Shown here piece by piece: positions 37,041 through 46,707 of a DNA stretch of 64,000 bases. The notes beneath the pieces were generated by a model that made no database searches, was not told the DNA's origin, and saw only the letters and a list, made by a program, of their open reading frames with translations. Numbering within the stretch: position 1 is the stretch's first letter; each line of letters starts with the position of its first letter. A program made the translations under genes and the position numbers. This DNA is from Comamonadaceae bacterium UBA2121. GTDB lineage: Bacteria; Pseudomonadota; Gammaproteobacteria; Burkholderiales; Burkholderiaceae_C. The stretch covers positions 308,508 to 372,507 of the forward strand of contig DCYB01000014.1 of NCBI GenBank assembly GCA_002331385.1, read 5' to 3'.

Positions 37041-38066
37041 ATGAGCACCATGCAAAGCAACGAAGCCGAAACCCACTCCGCTGCCACCTTGATGGAGCAG
37101 ATCCTTTATGAAATCAAGCGCGTAGTCGTGGGGCAGGACCATTTTCTGGAGCGCGTCATGGTGGCCATGCTGGCCGAAGGACATTTGCTCGTCGAAGGTG
37201 TGCCGGGCCTTGCCAAGACACTGACCATCAAGACCCTCGCGCAGGTCATCAGCGGCGACTTCAAACGCATCCAGTTTACGCCCGACCTGGTTCCCGCCGA
37301 CCTCATCGGCACGCGCATCTACAACCAGCGCACGGGCGAATTCAGCACCACGCTCGGCCCGGTGTTCACCCATCTGCTGCTGGCCGATGAAATCAACCGG
37401 GCGCCCGCCAAAGTGCAAAGCGCGTTGCTGGAAGTGATGCAGGAGCGGCAAGTCACCATCGCGGGACAAACGCATGTGCTTGCACGGCCCTTTCTCGTGC
37501 TCGCCACGCAAAACCCCATTGAAACCGAAGGCACCTACGCGCTACCGGAAGCGCAGGTGGACCGTTTCATGATGAAGGTGGTGATTGGTTATCCCACCGA
37601 AGAAGAAGAGTTCGTGATTGCCGAGCGTGCGCTCGCGCCCGCCGTGGCGGTGCTCCCGGTGGCGTCCACGGAGCAATTAGCGGCCTTGCAAAAAGCCGCG
37701 CGCGAGGTGTACGTCGACCCCTCTTTGTTGCAATACGCGGTGCGCGTGGTCGCGGCCACGCGCAATCCCGGTGTGTACGGACTGAAAGATCTCGCCGGTG
37801 CCATCGCCTGTGGCGCCAGCCCGCGTGCCACGATCGCGCTGGCGCAAGGCGCGCAGGCGCTGGCATTGATGCGCGGGCGCAATTACGTGCTGCTCGACGA
37901 TGTGAAAGAACTCGCGCACGATGTGCTGCGCCATCGCATCACGCTGTCATACGAAGCGCTGGCCGACGCCCAAACGCCGGACAGGCTCATCGACCAGATC
38001 CTCGTGCGCATTCCCGCCCCGGCGCGTGCGCCCGACGTCGCCGCACGGGAGGAACGCCGTGCCTGA
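37041..38066 (+). CDS. MoxR family AAA+ ATPase
   Basis: Cytoplasmic AAA+ chaperone-like ATPase, 341 aa. It shows Walker A in EGVPGLAKTLTIK, Walker B in LLLADEINRAPAKVQSALLEVMQE, sensor 1 in LATQNPIETEGTYALPEAQ and a C-terminal lid. Ribosome site AAGGA precedes ATG 37041. MoxR ATPases work with VWA-domain proteins to mature or assemble complexes, and here the two following genes encode a DUF58 and a VWA protein, as expected. The next gene overlaps it by eight bases. The client complex is unknown. Confidence 0.95.
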   Translation: MSTMQSNEAETHSAATLMEQILYEIKRVVVGQDHFLERVMVAMLAEGHLLVEGVPGLAKTLTIKTLAQVISGDFKRIQFTPDLVPADLIGTRIYNQRTGEFSTTLGPVFTHLLLADEINRAPAKVQSALLEVMQERQVTIAGQTHVLARPFLVLATQNPIETEGTYALPEAQVDRFMMKVVIGYPTEEEEFVIAERALAPAVAVLPVASTEQLAALQKAAREVYVDPSLLQYAVRVVAATRNPGVYGLKDLAGAIACGASPRATIALAQGAQALALMRGRNYVLLDDVKELAHDVLRHRITLSYEALADAQTPDRLIDQILVRIPAPARAPDVAAREERRA

Positions 38067-39039
38067 CGCCACCGCCCCTGTGCTGGCCGCAGAACGCAGC
38101 GCCGAGAGCCTGCTCATGCGGCTGGAGTGGCGCGTGCTCAAGGTGCTGGACGGCCTGCTGCAGGGTGACTACCGCACGCTGATGCGCGGCGCGGGCATGG
38201 ATCTGGCGGATCTGCGCGAATACCAGACGCATGACGACGTGCGCCATATCGACTGGAACGTCACCGCGCGGCTCGACACACCCCATGTGCGCGTGTTCAC
38301 CGAAGACCGGGAGATGAGCGCGTGGTTCCTGCTCGACGCCAGCCCCTCGGTGAATTTTGGCCCGCCGGGGCGCACCAAACGCGATCAGTTGATCTGCTTT
38401 ACCGCCGTGCTGGCGCGACTGCTCACACGGCGCGGCAATCGCGTCGGCGCGGTGCTGCACGGACTGCAAGGTGACGCTTCGTCGGCGGCGAAGGATCTCG
38501 TGCTGCCCGCCAAATCCACGCGCACGCACGTGCTGCGCATGCTGCACCTGTTGATGGCGCAGGGTAAAACTCCGCCCAAACACACCGCGCCTCGCCCCGG
38601 AACCACCCAATTGCAGCATCTGCTCGCACTCGCGCAGCAGAGCATTGCCCGCCGCGCATCGGTGTTTGTCGTGTCCGACTTCATGAGCGAGCCCGGTTGG
38701 GAAAAGCCGCTGGCGCGCCTGGCACAGCGCCACGACGTCGTGGCCGTGCGGTTACTTGACCCGCTGGAATTGGCGCTCCCCAACATCGGCCTCGTCTGGC
38801 TGCGTGATGCCGAGACCGGCGAGCGCCTGCACGTCGATACGCGCAGCGCAGGATTTCGCCGCCGCTATGCACGGCTGGCCGCCGAGCGCGAATCGCAGTT
38901 GCGCGATAGTCTGGCCAGAGCGGGAGTGGACACGCTGGAGTTGAGCACCGACGACAACCTGCTCGACAGCATGGTGCGATTCATGGAAATGCGCGGCGTG
39001 CGCCTGCGCGGGCAGCGCCCGGCGGCGCGTACCGCCTAA
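38059..39039 (+). CDS. DUF58 domain-containing protein
   Basis: Protein of 326 aa that starts at GTG 38059 with a GGGAGG ribosome site inside the end of the MoxR gene (8 bp overlap). The DUF58 signature LREYQTHDDVRHIDWNVTAR lies near residue 50. It is followed by a von Willebrand A-like fold with a DASPSV MIDAS-type motif (FLLDASPSVNFG) and VFVVSDFMSEPGW. No transmembrane segment is seen. Such proteins are the regular partner of MoxR ATPases. Next comes a VWA membrane protein gene after 21 bp. Exact function is unknown. Confidence 0.93.
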   Translation: MPDATAPVLAAERSAESLLMRLEWRVLKVLDGLLQGDYRTLMRGAGMDLADLREYQTHDDVRHIDWNVTARLDTPHVRVFTEDREMSAWFLLDASPSVNFGPPGRTKRDQLICFTAVLARLLTRRGNRVGAVLHGLQGDASSAAKDLVLPAKSTRTHVLRMLHLLMAQGKTPPKHTAPRPGTTQLQHLLALAQQSIARRASVFVVSDFMSEPGWEKPLARLAQRHDVVAVRLLDPLELALPNIGLVWLRDAETGERLHVDTRSAGFRRRYARLAAERESQLRDSLARAGVDTLELSTDDNLLDSMVRFMEMRGVRLRGQRPAARTA

Positions 39040-39060
39040 AGACAAGGAGCCGCTTTGCCC

Positions 39061-40107
39061 ATGTCCTTTCTCTGGCCCGAACTGCTTTGGTCGCTGCTCG
39101 CGTTGCCGCTGCTGGTACTGCTGTACTGGCTGGCGCTGCGGCGCGGCAAATCCAGTGCCGTGGACTTTCCCGCGCTGTCGCTGGCGCGCGAGGCCATGGG
39201 CGTGGGCCAGCGCGTGCGCCGCCACATCCCGCCGCTGCTGCTGTTGATCGGGCTGGCCGCGCTGCTGGTGGCCGCAGCGCGCCCGATTGCGGTGATGCGT
39301 CTGCCCTCGCAACAGCAGACCATCGTGCTGGCGATGGATGTGTCGGGCAGCATGCGTGCCAATGACGTGGAACCCAACCGGCTCGCTGCGTCGCAGGCTG
39401 CCGCCAAGGCCTTCATTGCCGCCTTGCCGCGCAACGTGAAGGTGTCGGTCGTGGCATTTGCGGGCACCGCGCAGATCGCCCAACTGCCAACGCACAATCG
39501 CGACGATCTGAACACCGCCATCGACTCGTTCCAGTTGCAGCGCGGCACGGCCACGGGCAATGGCATCCTGATGTCGCTGGCCGCCCTTTTTCCGGGCAGC
39601 AGCATTGAACTGGACGCGCTTCAAGGGCGCGATTCGCGCTTCCCGCGCGGCCTTGGCGACCGTGCTCCGCCCGATGATCGCGCCTCGCGCAGCGCGCCCG
39701 TGGCGCCCGGTTCGTTCAATACCGCCGCCATCATCATGCTCACCGACGGCCAGCGCAACAGCGGCGTCGATCCTTTGCTGGCCGCCCGTTGGGCCGCCGA
39801 ACGCGGCGTGCGCGTCTACACCGTGGGCGTGGGTACGGTGGAAGGCACGGTCATCGAGTTCGAAGGCTGGTCGATGCGTGTGCGGCTGGACGAAGACACG
39901 CTGAAAACGGTCGCAGAACTCACCAAGGCGGAGTATTTCCATGCGGCCTCGGCAGATGATCTGCTGGGCGTGTACCGCACACTCAGTTCGCGCCTTGCCA
40001 TGGAAAAGCGCGAGACGGAAATCTCCGCGCTGCTCGCCCTGGGCGGCGCGGCCATCATCATGATGGCGGCGCTGCTGTCACTCTGGTGGTACCGGCGCAT
40101 CATCTGA
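39061..40107 (+). CDS. VWA domain-containing membrane protein (BatA-like)
   Basis: Membrane protein of 348 aa from ATG 39061, preceded by AAGGAG; an in-frame TTG at 39055 is too close to that site. Two N-terminal transmembrane helices (about 8-25 and 57-75) and one at the C-terminus frame a von Willebrand A domain. MIDAS residues are the DxSxS motif in VLAMDVSGSMRAND, a Thr in FAGTAQI, and an Asp in IMLTDGQRNSG. The arrangement is that of BatA in Bacteroides aerotolerance-type operons. Last gene of the serine protease - MoxR - DUF58 - VWA run; no TPR protein (BatB/C-type) follows. Convergent with the lolD gene. Confidence 0.92.
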   Translation: MSFLWPELLWSLLALPLLVLLYWLALRRGKSSAVDFPALSLAREAMGVGQRVRRHIPPLLLLIGLAALLVAAARPIAVMRLPSQQQTIVLAMDVSGSMRANDVEPNRLAASQAAAKAFIAALPRNVKVSVVAFAGTAQIAQLPTHNRDDLNTAIDSFQLQRGTATGNGILMSLAALFPGSSIELDALQGRDSRFPRGLGDRAPPDDRASRSAPVAPGSFNTAAIIMLTDGQRNSGVDPLLAARWAAERGVRVYTVGVGTVEGTVIEFEGWSMRVRLDEDTLKTVAELTKAEYFHAASADDLLGVYRTLSSRLAMEKRETEISALLALGGAAIIMMAALLSLWWYRRII

Positions 40108-40136
40108 CAGCGCTGGCACCGTGCAGTGCAAAGGGG

Positions 40137-40826
40137 TTACAGCCGACCCGCCACCAGGCGCAAGATACGGTCGCAACGTGCGGCGAGGGACTCATCGTGC
40201 GTCACCATCACGAACGCCGTTCCGCGCTCGCGCGCCAGTTGCATCATGAGCGCGAACACGGCATCAGCGGTTGCGCGATCCAGATTGCCGGTGGGCTCGT
40301 CGGCCAGCACGCAGGCCGGGCTGGCTACCAGCGCACGCGCAATCGCCACGCGCTGGCGCTCGCCGCCAGACAGCTCCGATGGTCGGTGATCAACCCGCTG
40401 CGCCAGCCCCACCAGTTGCAGCATTGCCGCCGCTTTCTGGCGCGCTTCCTGCAATTCCATGCGGCGGATACGCAAGGGCATCGCCACGTTGTCCAGTGCG
40501 CTGAACTCCGGCAGCAGATGGTGGAATTGGTAGATGAATCCCAGATGCTCGTTGCGCAGGCGCCCTTGTCGCTGCGCCGACAGCGAGCTCAACTCCTCGC
40601 CCATCAGGTGTACGCTCCCGGCGGTCGGAGCATCCAGCCCACCCAGCAAATGCAGCAAGGTGCTTTTGCCGGAGCCCGACGCGCCGACGATGGCCAGCGT
40701 TTCGCCCGCGCGCACGTCCAGGTCGATGCCATGCAGTACGGTCACGTTGAGGCGACCTTCTTCAAACCTCTTTGTCAGTCCGCGCGCGCGCAGCACTACT
40801 TTCGGCTCATGATGGAAACTATTCAT
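40137..40826 (-). CDS. lolD: Lipoprotein-releasing system ATP-binding protein LolD
   Basis: ATPase subunit of the Lol system that extracts lipoproteins from the inner membrane, 229 aa. Walker [12 protein letters not shown], the signature [15 protein letters not shown] and Walker [13 protein letters not shown] are intact, and the sequence follows the MacB/LolD pattern, with [14 protein letters not shown]. It overlaps the upstream permease gene by eight bases. Essential in most Gram-negative bacteria. Confidence 0.94.
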   Translation of the reverse strand: MNSFHHEPKVVLRARGLTKRFEEGRLNVTVLHGIDLDVRAGETLAIVGASGSGKSTLLHLLGGLDAPTAGSVHLMGEELSSLSAQRQGRLRNEHLGFIYQFHHLLPEFSALDNVAMPLRIRRMELQEARQKAAAMLQLVGLAQRVDHRPSELSGGERQRVAIARALVASPACVLADEPTGNLDRATADAVFALMMQLARERGTAFVMVTHDESLAARCDRILRLVAGRL

Positions 40827-42072
40827 AGCGCAGCGCCTCGGCAGGATTCACGCGGCTGGCGCGCCAGCTCGGATACAGGGTGGCAACGAACGCCAGAATC
40901 AGGGAAATCACGGCAATCGGCAGGATGTCGGTGCTTTGCGGCTCGCTCGGCATCTTGCTGATCAGGTAGATGTCCTTGGGCAGGAAAGTGGTGTGCAGCA
41001 GGCGCTCGATGGCCGGCACAATGACGTCGATGTTGAAGGCAATGAGCAGGCCGAGCGCGAGGCCCGACAAGGTACCGATCACGCCCACCATCGCCCCTTG
41101 CACCACGAAAATGCCCATGATGCTGCGCGGGCTGGCACCCAGTGTGCGCAGGATGGCGATGTCAGCGCGTTTGTCCGTCACCGTCATGACCAGCGTGGAC
41201 ACCAGATTGAACGCGGCCACCGCCACGATGAGCGTGAGGATGATGAACATCATCCGCTTTTCCAGTTGCACGGCGGCGAACCACGTCTTGTTCTGCTGCG
41301 TCCAATCGCGGATCAGCAAGTCGCCCGACAGCGTGTGCACCAGTTGCATGGCCACTTGCGGTGCCTCGTGCAAATCGCGCAGCTTCAGGCGGATGCCGGT
41401 GGGGCCTTCCAGACGGAAGATTTTTTCCGCGTCGCTGTGGTGCATGAACACCAGCGTGGAGTCGTACTCGTAGTGGCCGGAGTTGAACGTGCCCGCCACC
41501 TTCATCTGCTTCACACGCGGCACCACACCTGCGGGTGTCACTTGCCCGGATGGCGCAATCAGCGTCACCAGATCGCCCGGCAACACGCCCATGGAGCGCG
41601 CCAGCTCGCTGCCCAGAATCACGTTGAAGGCACCGGGCTGCAAGGCATCCAGTCCTTCCACGTGATCGGCGGCCATATCGGTGACCTCGCCCTCCAGTTG
41701 GGGATCGATGCCGCGCACCAATGCGCCTTTCACGTCGTCGCCGCGCCCGAGCAACGCCTGCGCCGACACGAACGGCGCCGCGCCCACCACGTTCGGATTC
41801 GAACGCGCTTCGCGCAGCGTGAGCGGCATGTCGGGCAGCGCTGCGCCCTGCGGTGCAAAAATCTCTATGTGCGAGACCACGCTCAGCATGCGGTCACGCA
41901 CTTCTTTCTGAAAGCCATTCATCACGCTGAGCACGATGATCAATGCCGCGACACCGAGCGCAATGCCCAGCATTGACACCCCGGAGATAAAAGAGATGAA
42001 GCCGTTGCGCCGCGTCGCCCGGCCAGCCCGGGTGTAGCGCCAGCCCAGGGCCAGTTCGTAAGGAAGTTGCAT
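40819..42072 (-). CDS. lolC: Lipoprotein-releasing ABC transporter permease (LolC/LolE family)
   Basis: Inner-membrane permease of 417 aa from ATG 42072; the frame is open further upstream but that part has no family similarity. The N-terminus [21 protein letters not shown] is typical, and four transmembrane helices surround a large periplasmic domain, in the usual LolC/E-FtsX topology. The C-terminus ends [16 protein letters not shown] as in the family. Only one permease is present next to lolD, so the complex may be a LolDF type with one hybrid permease, or a second permease lies elsewhere; the symbol is tentative. Confidence 0.9.
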   Translation of the reverse strand: MQLPYELALGWRYTRAGRATRRNGFISFISGVSMLGIALGVAALIIVLSVMNGFQKEVRDRMLSVVSHIEIFAPQGAALPDMPLTLREARSNPNVVGAAPFVSAQALLGRGDDVKGALVRGIDPQLEGEVTDMAADHVEGLDALQPGAFNVILGSELARSMGVLPGDLVTLIAPSGQVTPAGVVPRVKQMKVAGTFNSGHYEYDSTLVFMHHSDAEKIFRLEGPTGIRLKLRDLHEAPQVAMQLVHTLSGDLLIRDWTQQNKTWFAAVQLEKRMMFIILTLIVAVAAFNLVSTLVMTVTDKRADIAILRTLGASPRSIMGIFVVQGAMVGVIGTLSGLALGLLIAFNIDVIVPAIERLLHTTFLPKDIYLISKMPSEPQSTDILPIAVISLILAFVATLYPSWRASRVNPAEALRYE

Positions 42073-42169
42073 GGTCTTTGGAATCGTGGCGTGGCCCGGG
42101 CACCTTCGAAAAAAGGCGATTTCCGACCCACTCTTGGGCATGGATTGTGGCATCCCGGACAATAGACCC

Positions 42170-43150
42170 ATGTCGGACGCTCCCCATTTGATCATTCCCT
42201 TCGCCACGAGCACGGCGCCGGGCTGCCTGCAAGCCTTGCAGGATCTCGCTCTTCCCCACCTGGACGCCCTGCTCGCGCGCATGGCGCCCGCCGGTACGGA
42301 CCATGGCGAGGAGTCCGACTATGCCCTTGCGCACGAACGCGCCATGGCCGCCGCGCTGGGCCTGAACGCATCACGCAACGGCATCACGCCATGGGCCGCG
42401 TGGGAACAGGCGCAGTCCAACGCCAACGCAGACACCACAGGCACGTCCGCCTGGGCCTTTGTGACGCCATGCCAATGGCATGTCACCACCGATCGTGTGA
42501 CCATGCTGGATCCGGATTTCCTGCAACTGACGGCGTGCACCTCGCGCACGCTCATGGAAATTCTCGCGCCCTGGTTTGCCGAAGACGGCATTGAGCTCAT
42601 CTATCACGAACCTACACGCTGGCTCGCACGCGGCGACGCGTTCGCAGACATCGCGACAGCGTCGCTCGACCGCGTGATCCGGCGCGACGTGCGTGCCTTC
42701 ATGCCAAAGTCGGCCAACCAGGATCATGTGCGTGTGCTGCACCGCCTGCAAAGCGAAATGCAGATGCTGCTGTACACCCACCCCGTGAACGAAGCGCGCG
42801 CGGCGGACGATTTGCCGCCGGTGAACAGTTTCTGGATCCACGGCGCGGGCCGCCTCGAGCGCCCTGCGCAAACCGTGCCAAGCGCCATTCCGCAGATGCC
42901 GATGACTCTGCGCGATGCCGCCTTGCGCGAAGACTGGGTCGCATGGCGCGCAGCCTGGAGTGACCTCGACGCTGGCCCGGTGGCCGACATGCAGTCCCAC
43001 ATCGATCAGGGTGGCGCCGCCGTGCTTACGCTGTGCGGCGAACGCAGCGCCATGCAATTTCGCCCGACACAGCGTTCGTTTGCGCAAAAAATGAAGGCCC
43101 TGTTTGTGCGCTCCGGCGTGCGCCTGGCCGACCTGTCAGACCAACTATGA
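42170..43150 (+). CDS. RecJ-linked conserved protein (often annotated phosphoglycerate mutase)
   Basis: Protein of 326 aa starting MSDAPHLIIPFATSTAPGC. I recognise it only by position and general pattern: Burkholderiales genomes often carry such a protein just before recJ, labelled phosphoglycerate mutase. Features include a His/Glu-rich early region, CQWHVTTDRVTMLDP, and NSFWIHGAGRL. No classical RHG phosphohistidine motif or alkaline-phosphatase-type metal site is apparent, so the enzyme label is doubtful. No signal peptide or transmembrane segment is seen. Its stop overlaps the recJ start by ATGA, so the two products are made together and may work together. Confidence 0.75.
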   Translation: MSDAPHLIIPFATSTAPGCLQALQDLALPHLDALLARMAPAGTDHGEESDYALAHERAMAAALGLNASRNGITPWAAWEQAQSNANADTTGTSAWAFVTPCQWHVTTDRVTMLDPDFLQLTACTSRTLMEILAPWFAEDGIELIYHEPTRWLARGDAFADIATASLDRVIRRDVRAFMPKSANQDHVRVLHRLQSEMQMLLYTHPVNEARAADDLPPVNSFWIHGAGRLERPAQTVPSAIPQMPMTLRDAALREDWVAWRAAWSDLDAGPVADMQSHIDQGGAAVLTLCGERSAMQFRPTQRSFAQKMKALFVRSGVRLADLSDQL

Positions 43151-44862
43151 AAATCATTGCCCGAGATATTCCGCCCCGCGTCGTGTGGGCGCTGGAGCAG
43201 GCTGGCGTGCATCCGCTGCTCGCGCGCCTGTACGCCGCGCGCGGCGTGCGCGCCAAGGAAGAACTGGACGACGCGCTGGCGCGCCTGCTGGCGCCCCACA
43301 CCTTGCTGGGAACGCAGCAGGCCGCGCGCCTGTTGGCTGATGCCATCCAGGCGGACAAGCGCATGATCATCGTTGCCGACTATGACTGCGACGGCGCCAC
43401 CGCCTGCGCCGTTGGCGTGCGCGGCCTGCGCATGCTGGGCGCCAAACATGTCGACTACCTCGTGCCCGATCGCGTGGTGGACGGATACGGACTCACGCCG
43501 CCGATTGCCCAGCGCGTGCATGAGCGCGGCGCCGATCTGCTCATCACCGTGGACAACGGCATTGCCAGCGTCGATGGTGTGGCGACGGCCAAGGCACTCG
43601 GATTGTCGGTGCTCGTCACCGATCACCACCTGCCCGGCCCGCAACTGCCCGATGCCGACGCCATCGTCAACCCCAACCAGCCTGGCTGCGCGTTTGAAAG
43701 CAAGTCGGCGGCAGGCGTCGGCGTGATGTTCTATGTGCTCATGGCGCTGCGCACCGAATTGCGCGAGCGCGGCCTGTTCGACAAGGCCACGCAGCCCAAG
43801 CTGGAGCCGCTACTGCCGCTGGTGGCACTGGGCACGGTGGCCGACGTGGTCCGGCTCGACAACAACAACCGCCGCCTCGTCGCACAAGGCTTGAAGCGCA
43901 TTCGTGCAGGGCATATGCAGCCCGGCATCGACGCCCTGTTCCGGGCCGCAGGCCGCAAGGCACCCGAGGCGACCACCTTCGACTTCGGCTTTGCGCTCGG
44001 CCCGCGCGTGAACGCCGCAGGCCGCCTGGCCGACATGACGCTGGGCATCGAATGCCTGCTCACCGACGACCCGGCACGCGCGGCTGAGCTGGCCGGCCAA
44101 CTCGACGCCATCAACCGCGAGCGCCGCGAGCTGGAAGGCGGCATGCGCGAGCAAGCCATGTTGATGGCGGAGACGCTGTTCGACGAAGGCGAGGAGCCGC
44201 CGCCCGCCATCAGCGTGTTCGATCCCGACTTCCATGAAGGCGTGGTGGGCATCGTGGCGTCACGTCTCAAGGACAAGCTGCACCGCCCGACATTCGTCTT
44301 CGCGGCCAGCAGCGCGCCGGGCAAGGAGCACGAACTGAAAGGCTCGGGCCGCAGCATCCCTGGCTTTCATCTGCGCGACGCACTGGATCTGGTCGCCAAA
44401 CGGCATCCGGGGGTGATCCTCAAGTTCGGCGGTCATGCCATGGCCGCAGGCTGCACGGTGGCGCAGGAGTTCTTTGATGAGTTCGAGCAGGCATTTGCGC
44501 TGGTTGCGCAGGAATGGCTCCACGCCGCCACGCTCACACGCAAGCTGGAGACGGATGGCCCCCTCGCGCCCGAATATTGCCGCGCCGAGTTGGTCGACGT
44601 GCTCCATCGCGAGGTGTGGGGGCAAGGCTTTGCGCCGCCCACATTCAGCGAAGAAGTGGAGATCGTCAGCCAGCGACTGGTGGGCGAGGCGAAGAACCAT
44701 TTGTCGCTCAAGCTGCTCCATCAGGGCCAGCCGGTGGATGCGATCTGGTTCGGGCACACGGAGCCGTTGCCGAACCGGGCCTTGTTGGCGTTTCGCCTCG
44801 ATGTCAACGAGTGGCGCGGCGAGCGCAAAGTCCAGTTTCTCGTTGAAGGGGTGCAGGAATAG
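43147..44862 (+). CDS. recJ: Single-stranded-DNA-specific exonuclease RecJ
   Basis: DHH-family 5'-3' exonuclease for recombination and mismatch or base-excision repair, 571 aa from ATG 43147, overlapping the upstream stop by ATGA. Metal-binding motifs are present: VADYDCDGATA, VDNGIAS and VTDHHLPGP. The DHHA1 domain has KFGGHAMAAGC. The C-terminal OB-type domain follows from about residue 460. The upstream partner is the conserved protein described above. A PHP phosphatase gene follows after about 160 bp. Confidence 0.96.
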   Translation: MKIIARDIPPRVVWALEQAGVHPLLARLYAARGVRAKEELDDALARLLAPHTLLGTQQAARLLADAIQADKRMIIVADYDCDGATACAVGVRGLRMLGAKHVDYLVPDRVVDGYGLTPPIAQRVHERGADLLITVDNGIASVDGVATAKALGLSVLVTDHHLPGPQLPDADAIVNPNQPGCAFESKSAAGVGVMFYVLMALRTELRERGLFDKATQPKLEPLLPLVALGTVADVVRLDNNNRRLVAQGLKRIRAGHMQPGIDALFRAAGRKAPEATTFDFGFALGPRVNAAGRLADMTLGIECLLTDDPARAAELAGQLDAINRERRELEGGMREQAMLMAETLFDEGEEPPPAISVFDPDFHEGVVGIVASRLKDKLHRPTFVFAASSAPGKEHELKGSGRSIPGFHLRDALDLVAKRHPGVILKFGGHAMAAGCTVAQEFFDEFEQAFALVAQEWLHAATLTRKLETDGPLAPEYCRAELVDVLHREVWGQGFAPPTFSEEVEIVSQRLVGEAKNHLSLKLLHQGQPVDAIWFGHTEPLPNRALLAFRLDVNEWRGERKVQFLVEGVQE

Positions 44863-45024
44863 GCGATTGTGAGGGTGCCCACGAGATAGATGCAAGCTTC
44901 GTGAGCCAATGCCTGCATGGCGCAGCGCCCGCTGCGCGCCCCTACACTTCCGCTTGCAATTTTGGAGAGCGTTACATGCATGTTGGTAGGATCGCTAGTG
45001 CGCGCTCCGCTTTGCGCCCATAAA

Positions 45025-45915
45025 ATGGGTCGCGTGTCTATTTCTCCTGCCTCTCTCCCCGTCAACGCCGATCTGCACTGTCACTCCGTGGTGTCTGATG
45101 GCACGCTCACGCCGGAAGCCCTCGCGCAACGGGCCCAGGCCAACGGTGTGCAACTATGGTCTCTGACCGACCACGATGAAATCGGCGGACAGCAACGCGC
45201 CTGCGTCGCTGCCCATGCGAATGGCATGGACTATCTCACCGGCACCGAAATCTCCGTCACCTTCGCCGACAACACGGTCCACATCGTCGGATTGGGTTTT
45301 GACGCGGACAACGCACAGCTTCAACACGGACTGGCGCTCACACGCGGCGGCCGGGGTGCGCGTGCACAAGAGATTTCGCGGCAGTTGAGCGAGGTGGGAA
45401 TTCACGGCGCCTATGAAGGCGCTCTCAAATACGTGGGCAATCCCGAGCTGATTTCCCGCACGCATTTCGCGCGCCATCTGGTGGAGATTGGCGAGTGCCG
45501 CGACACCTCCGAGGTGTTCCGCCGCTACCTCACTGAAGGCCATCCCGGCTTTGTGCCACACCGCTGGGCCTCGCTCGTCGATGCCGTGCGCTGGATTCGC
45601 GATGCCGGTGGCATGGCGGTGATCGCGCACCCGGCGCGCTATCGGTTCACGGCGAATGAAGAGTTCGCGCTGTTTTCCGAGTTCAAACGCCACGGCGGCG
45701 AAGGCGTGGAGGTCGTCACCGGCAGCCACACCCCGGCCGAATACAAGATCTATACGGACATGGCGCACGAGTTTGGTCTGGCGGCGTCGCGCGGCAGCGA
45801 TTTCCACAGTCCGGACGAGTCGCACACGGACCTTGGCACACTACCGCCTTTGCCCCAAGGGTTGACGCCCGTGTGGGAGAAGCTGGTTCACCGCATCCAG
45901 CGCCGACCTGCCTGA
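45025..45915 (+). CDS. PHP domain phosphatase (3',5'-nucleotide phosphatase / RnmNP family)
   Basis: Metal-dependent phosphoesterase of 296 aa from ATG 45025; GTG 45034 is an alternative and lies right behind a TAAAAT box. Metal-site motifs run in order: NADLHCHSVVSDG, LTDHDEIGG, IAHPARY and SRGSDFHSPDES. This matches E. coli YciV (Rnm), which hydrolyses 3',5'-bisphosphonucleotides and trims RNA 5' ends. The next gene is yciO, the same neighbour as in E. coli, which supports the assignment. No strong ribosome site is seen. Confidence 0.9.
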   Translation: MGRVSISPASLPVNADLHCHSVVSDGTLTPEALAQRAQANGVQLWSLTDHDEIGGQQRACVAAHANGMDYLTGTEISVTFADNTVHIVGLGFDADNAQLQHGLALTRGGRGARAQEISRQLSEVGIHGAYEGALKYVGNPELISRTHFARHLVEIGECRDTSEVFRRYLTEGHPGFVPHRWASLVDAVRWIRDAGGMAVIAHPARYRFTANEEFALFSEFKRHGGEGVEVVTGSHTPAEYKIYTDMAHEFGLAASRGSDFHSPDESHTDLGTLPPLPQGLTPVWEKLVHRIQRRPA

Positions 45916-45993
45916 GTGACACGCGCACATTCAGAGACTCCACACACGCACCTATCCCAAGCCGGTAAAGCGAGAAGAAAGCGAGACATCGCC

Positions 45994-46629
45994 ATGGCCC
46001 AGTATTTCGAAATTCATCCTGAAAATCCGCAACCGCGCCTGCTTGAGCAGGCCGTCGCCATCCTGCAACGCGGCGGCGTGATAGCAATTCCCACCGATTC
46101 GAGCTACGCACTCGTGTGCCAGTTGGACGACCGCGATGCGGTGGATCGCCTGCGCCGCATTCGCCAGATCGATGACAAGCACCACCTTGCGCTGCTGTGC
46201 CGCGACCTGTCGGAACTGGCGAGCTATGCGCGCGTGGACAACCGCCAATACCGATTGCTCAAGCAGGCCACGCCGGGGCCGTACACCTTCATCCTGGACG
46301 CCACCAAGGAAGTGCCACGCCGCGTGAGCCATCCTCGGCGCAAGACCATCGGCCTGCGCGTGCCCGAGCGCAAGGAACTGCAGCTGCTGCTGGGGATGAT
46401 GGGCGCGCCGCTGCTGGCATCGACCTTCATCCCGCCCGATGAGACCGAGCCGCTGAACGATCCCGAAGAAATCCGCGAGCGCTTCGACAAACTGCTCGAT
46501 GGCGTGATCGAAGCCGGCTCCTGCCCGCAGCAACCGACCACCGTGGTCGATCTCACGCCCATGGAAAACGGCGGCGAGGCCCTCGTAGTGCGCGAAGGGC
46601 GCGGCAGCCTGGCGACGCTGGGGCTCTGA
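45994..46629 (+). CDS. yciO: YciO family protein (Sua5/YciO/YrdC fold)
   Basis: Protein of 211 aa closely matching E. coli YciO from end to end: MAQYFEIHPENPQPRL, GGVIAIPTDSSYAL, TPGPYTFILDATKEVPRR, RKTIGLRVP and QQPTTVVDLT. The fold is shared with TsaC/Sua5, which makes threonylcarbamoyl-adenylate for the t6A base of tRNA. YciO is a separate subfamily with a weak or different activity, so calling it TsaC would be wrong. ATG 45994 begins at the conserved N-terminus. It sits between the YciV-like phosphatase and an M50 protease gene. Confidence 0.92.
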   Translation: MAQYFEIHPENPQPRLLEQAVAILQRGGVIAIPTDSSYALVCQLDDRDAVDRLRRIRQIDDKHHLALLCRDLSELASYARVDNRQYRLLKQATPGPYTFILDATKEVPRRVSHPRRKTIGLRVPERKELQLLLGMMGAPLLASTFIPPDETEPLNDPEEIRERFDKLLDGVIEAGSCPQQPTTVVDLTPMENGGEALVVREGRGSLATLGL

Positions 46630-46707
46630 CGCCTTGGGCGCACGGCGGCGCAGGGACGAAATCCGTCCTTTGCGCGGCGCCACCCGCAGGTCTGCGAGAA
46701 TGGCAGG

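Noticed and set aside
45994..46629. TsaC/Sua5 threonylcarbamoyl-AMP synthase
   Set aside because: The sequence follows YciO throughout, a distinct subfamily, so the TsaC name would overstate the function.
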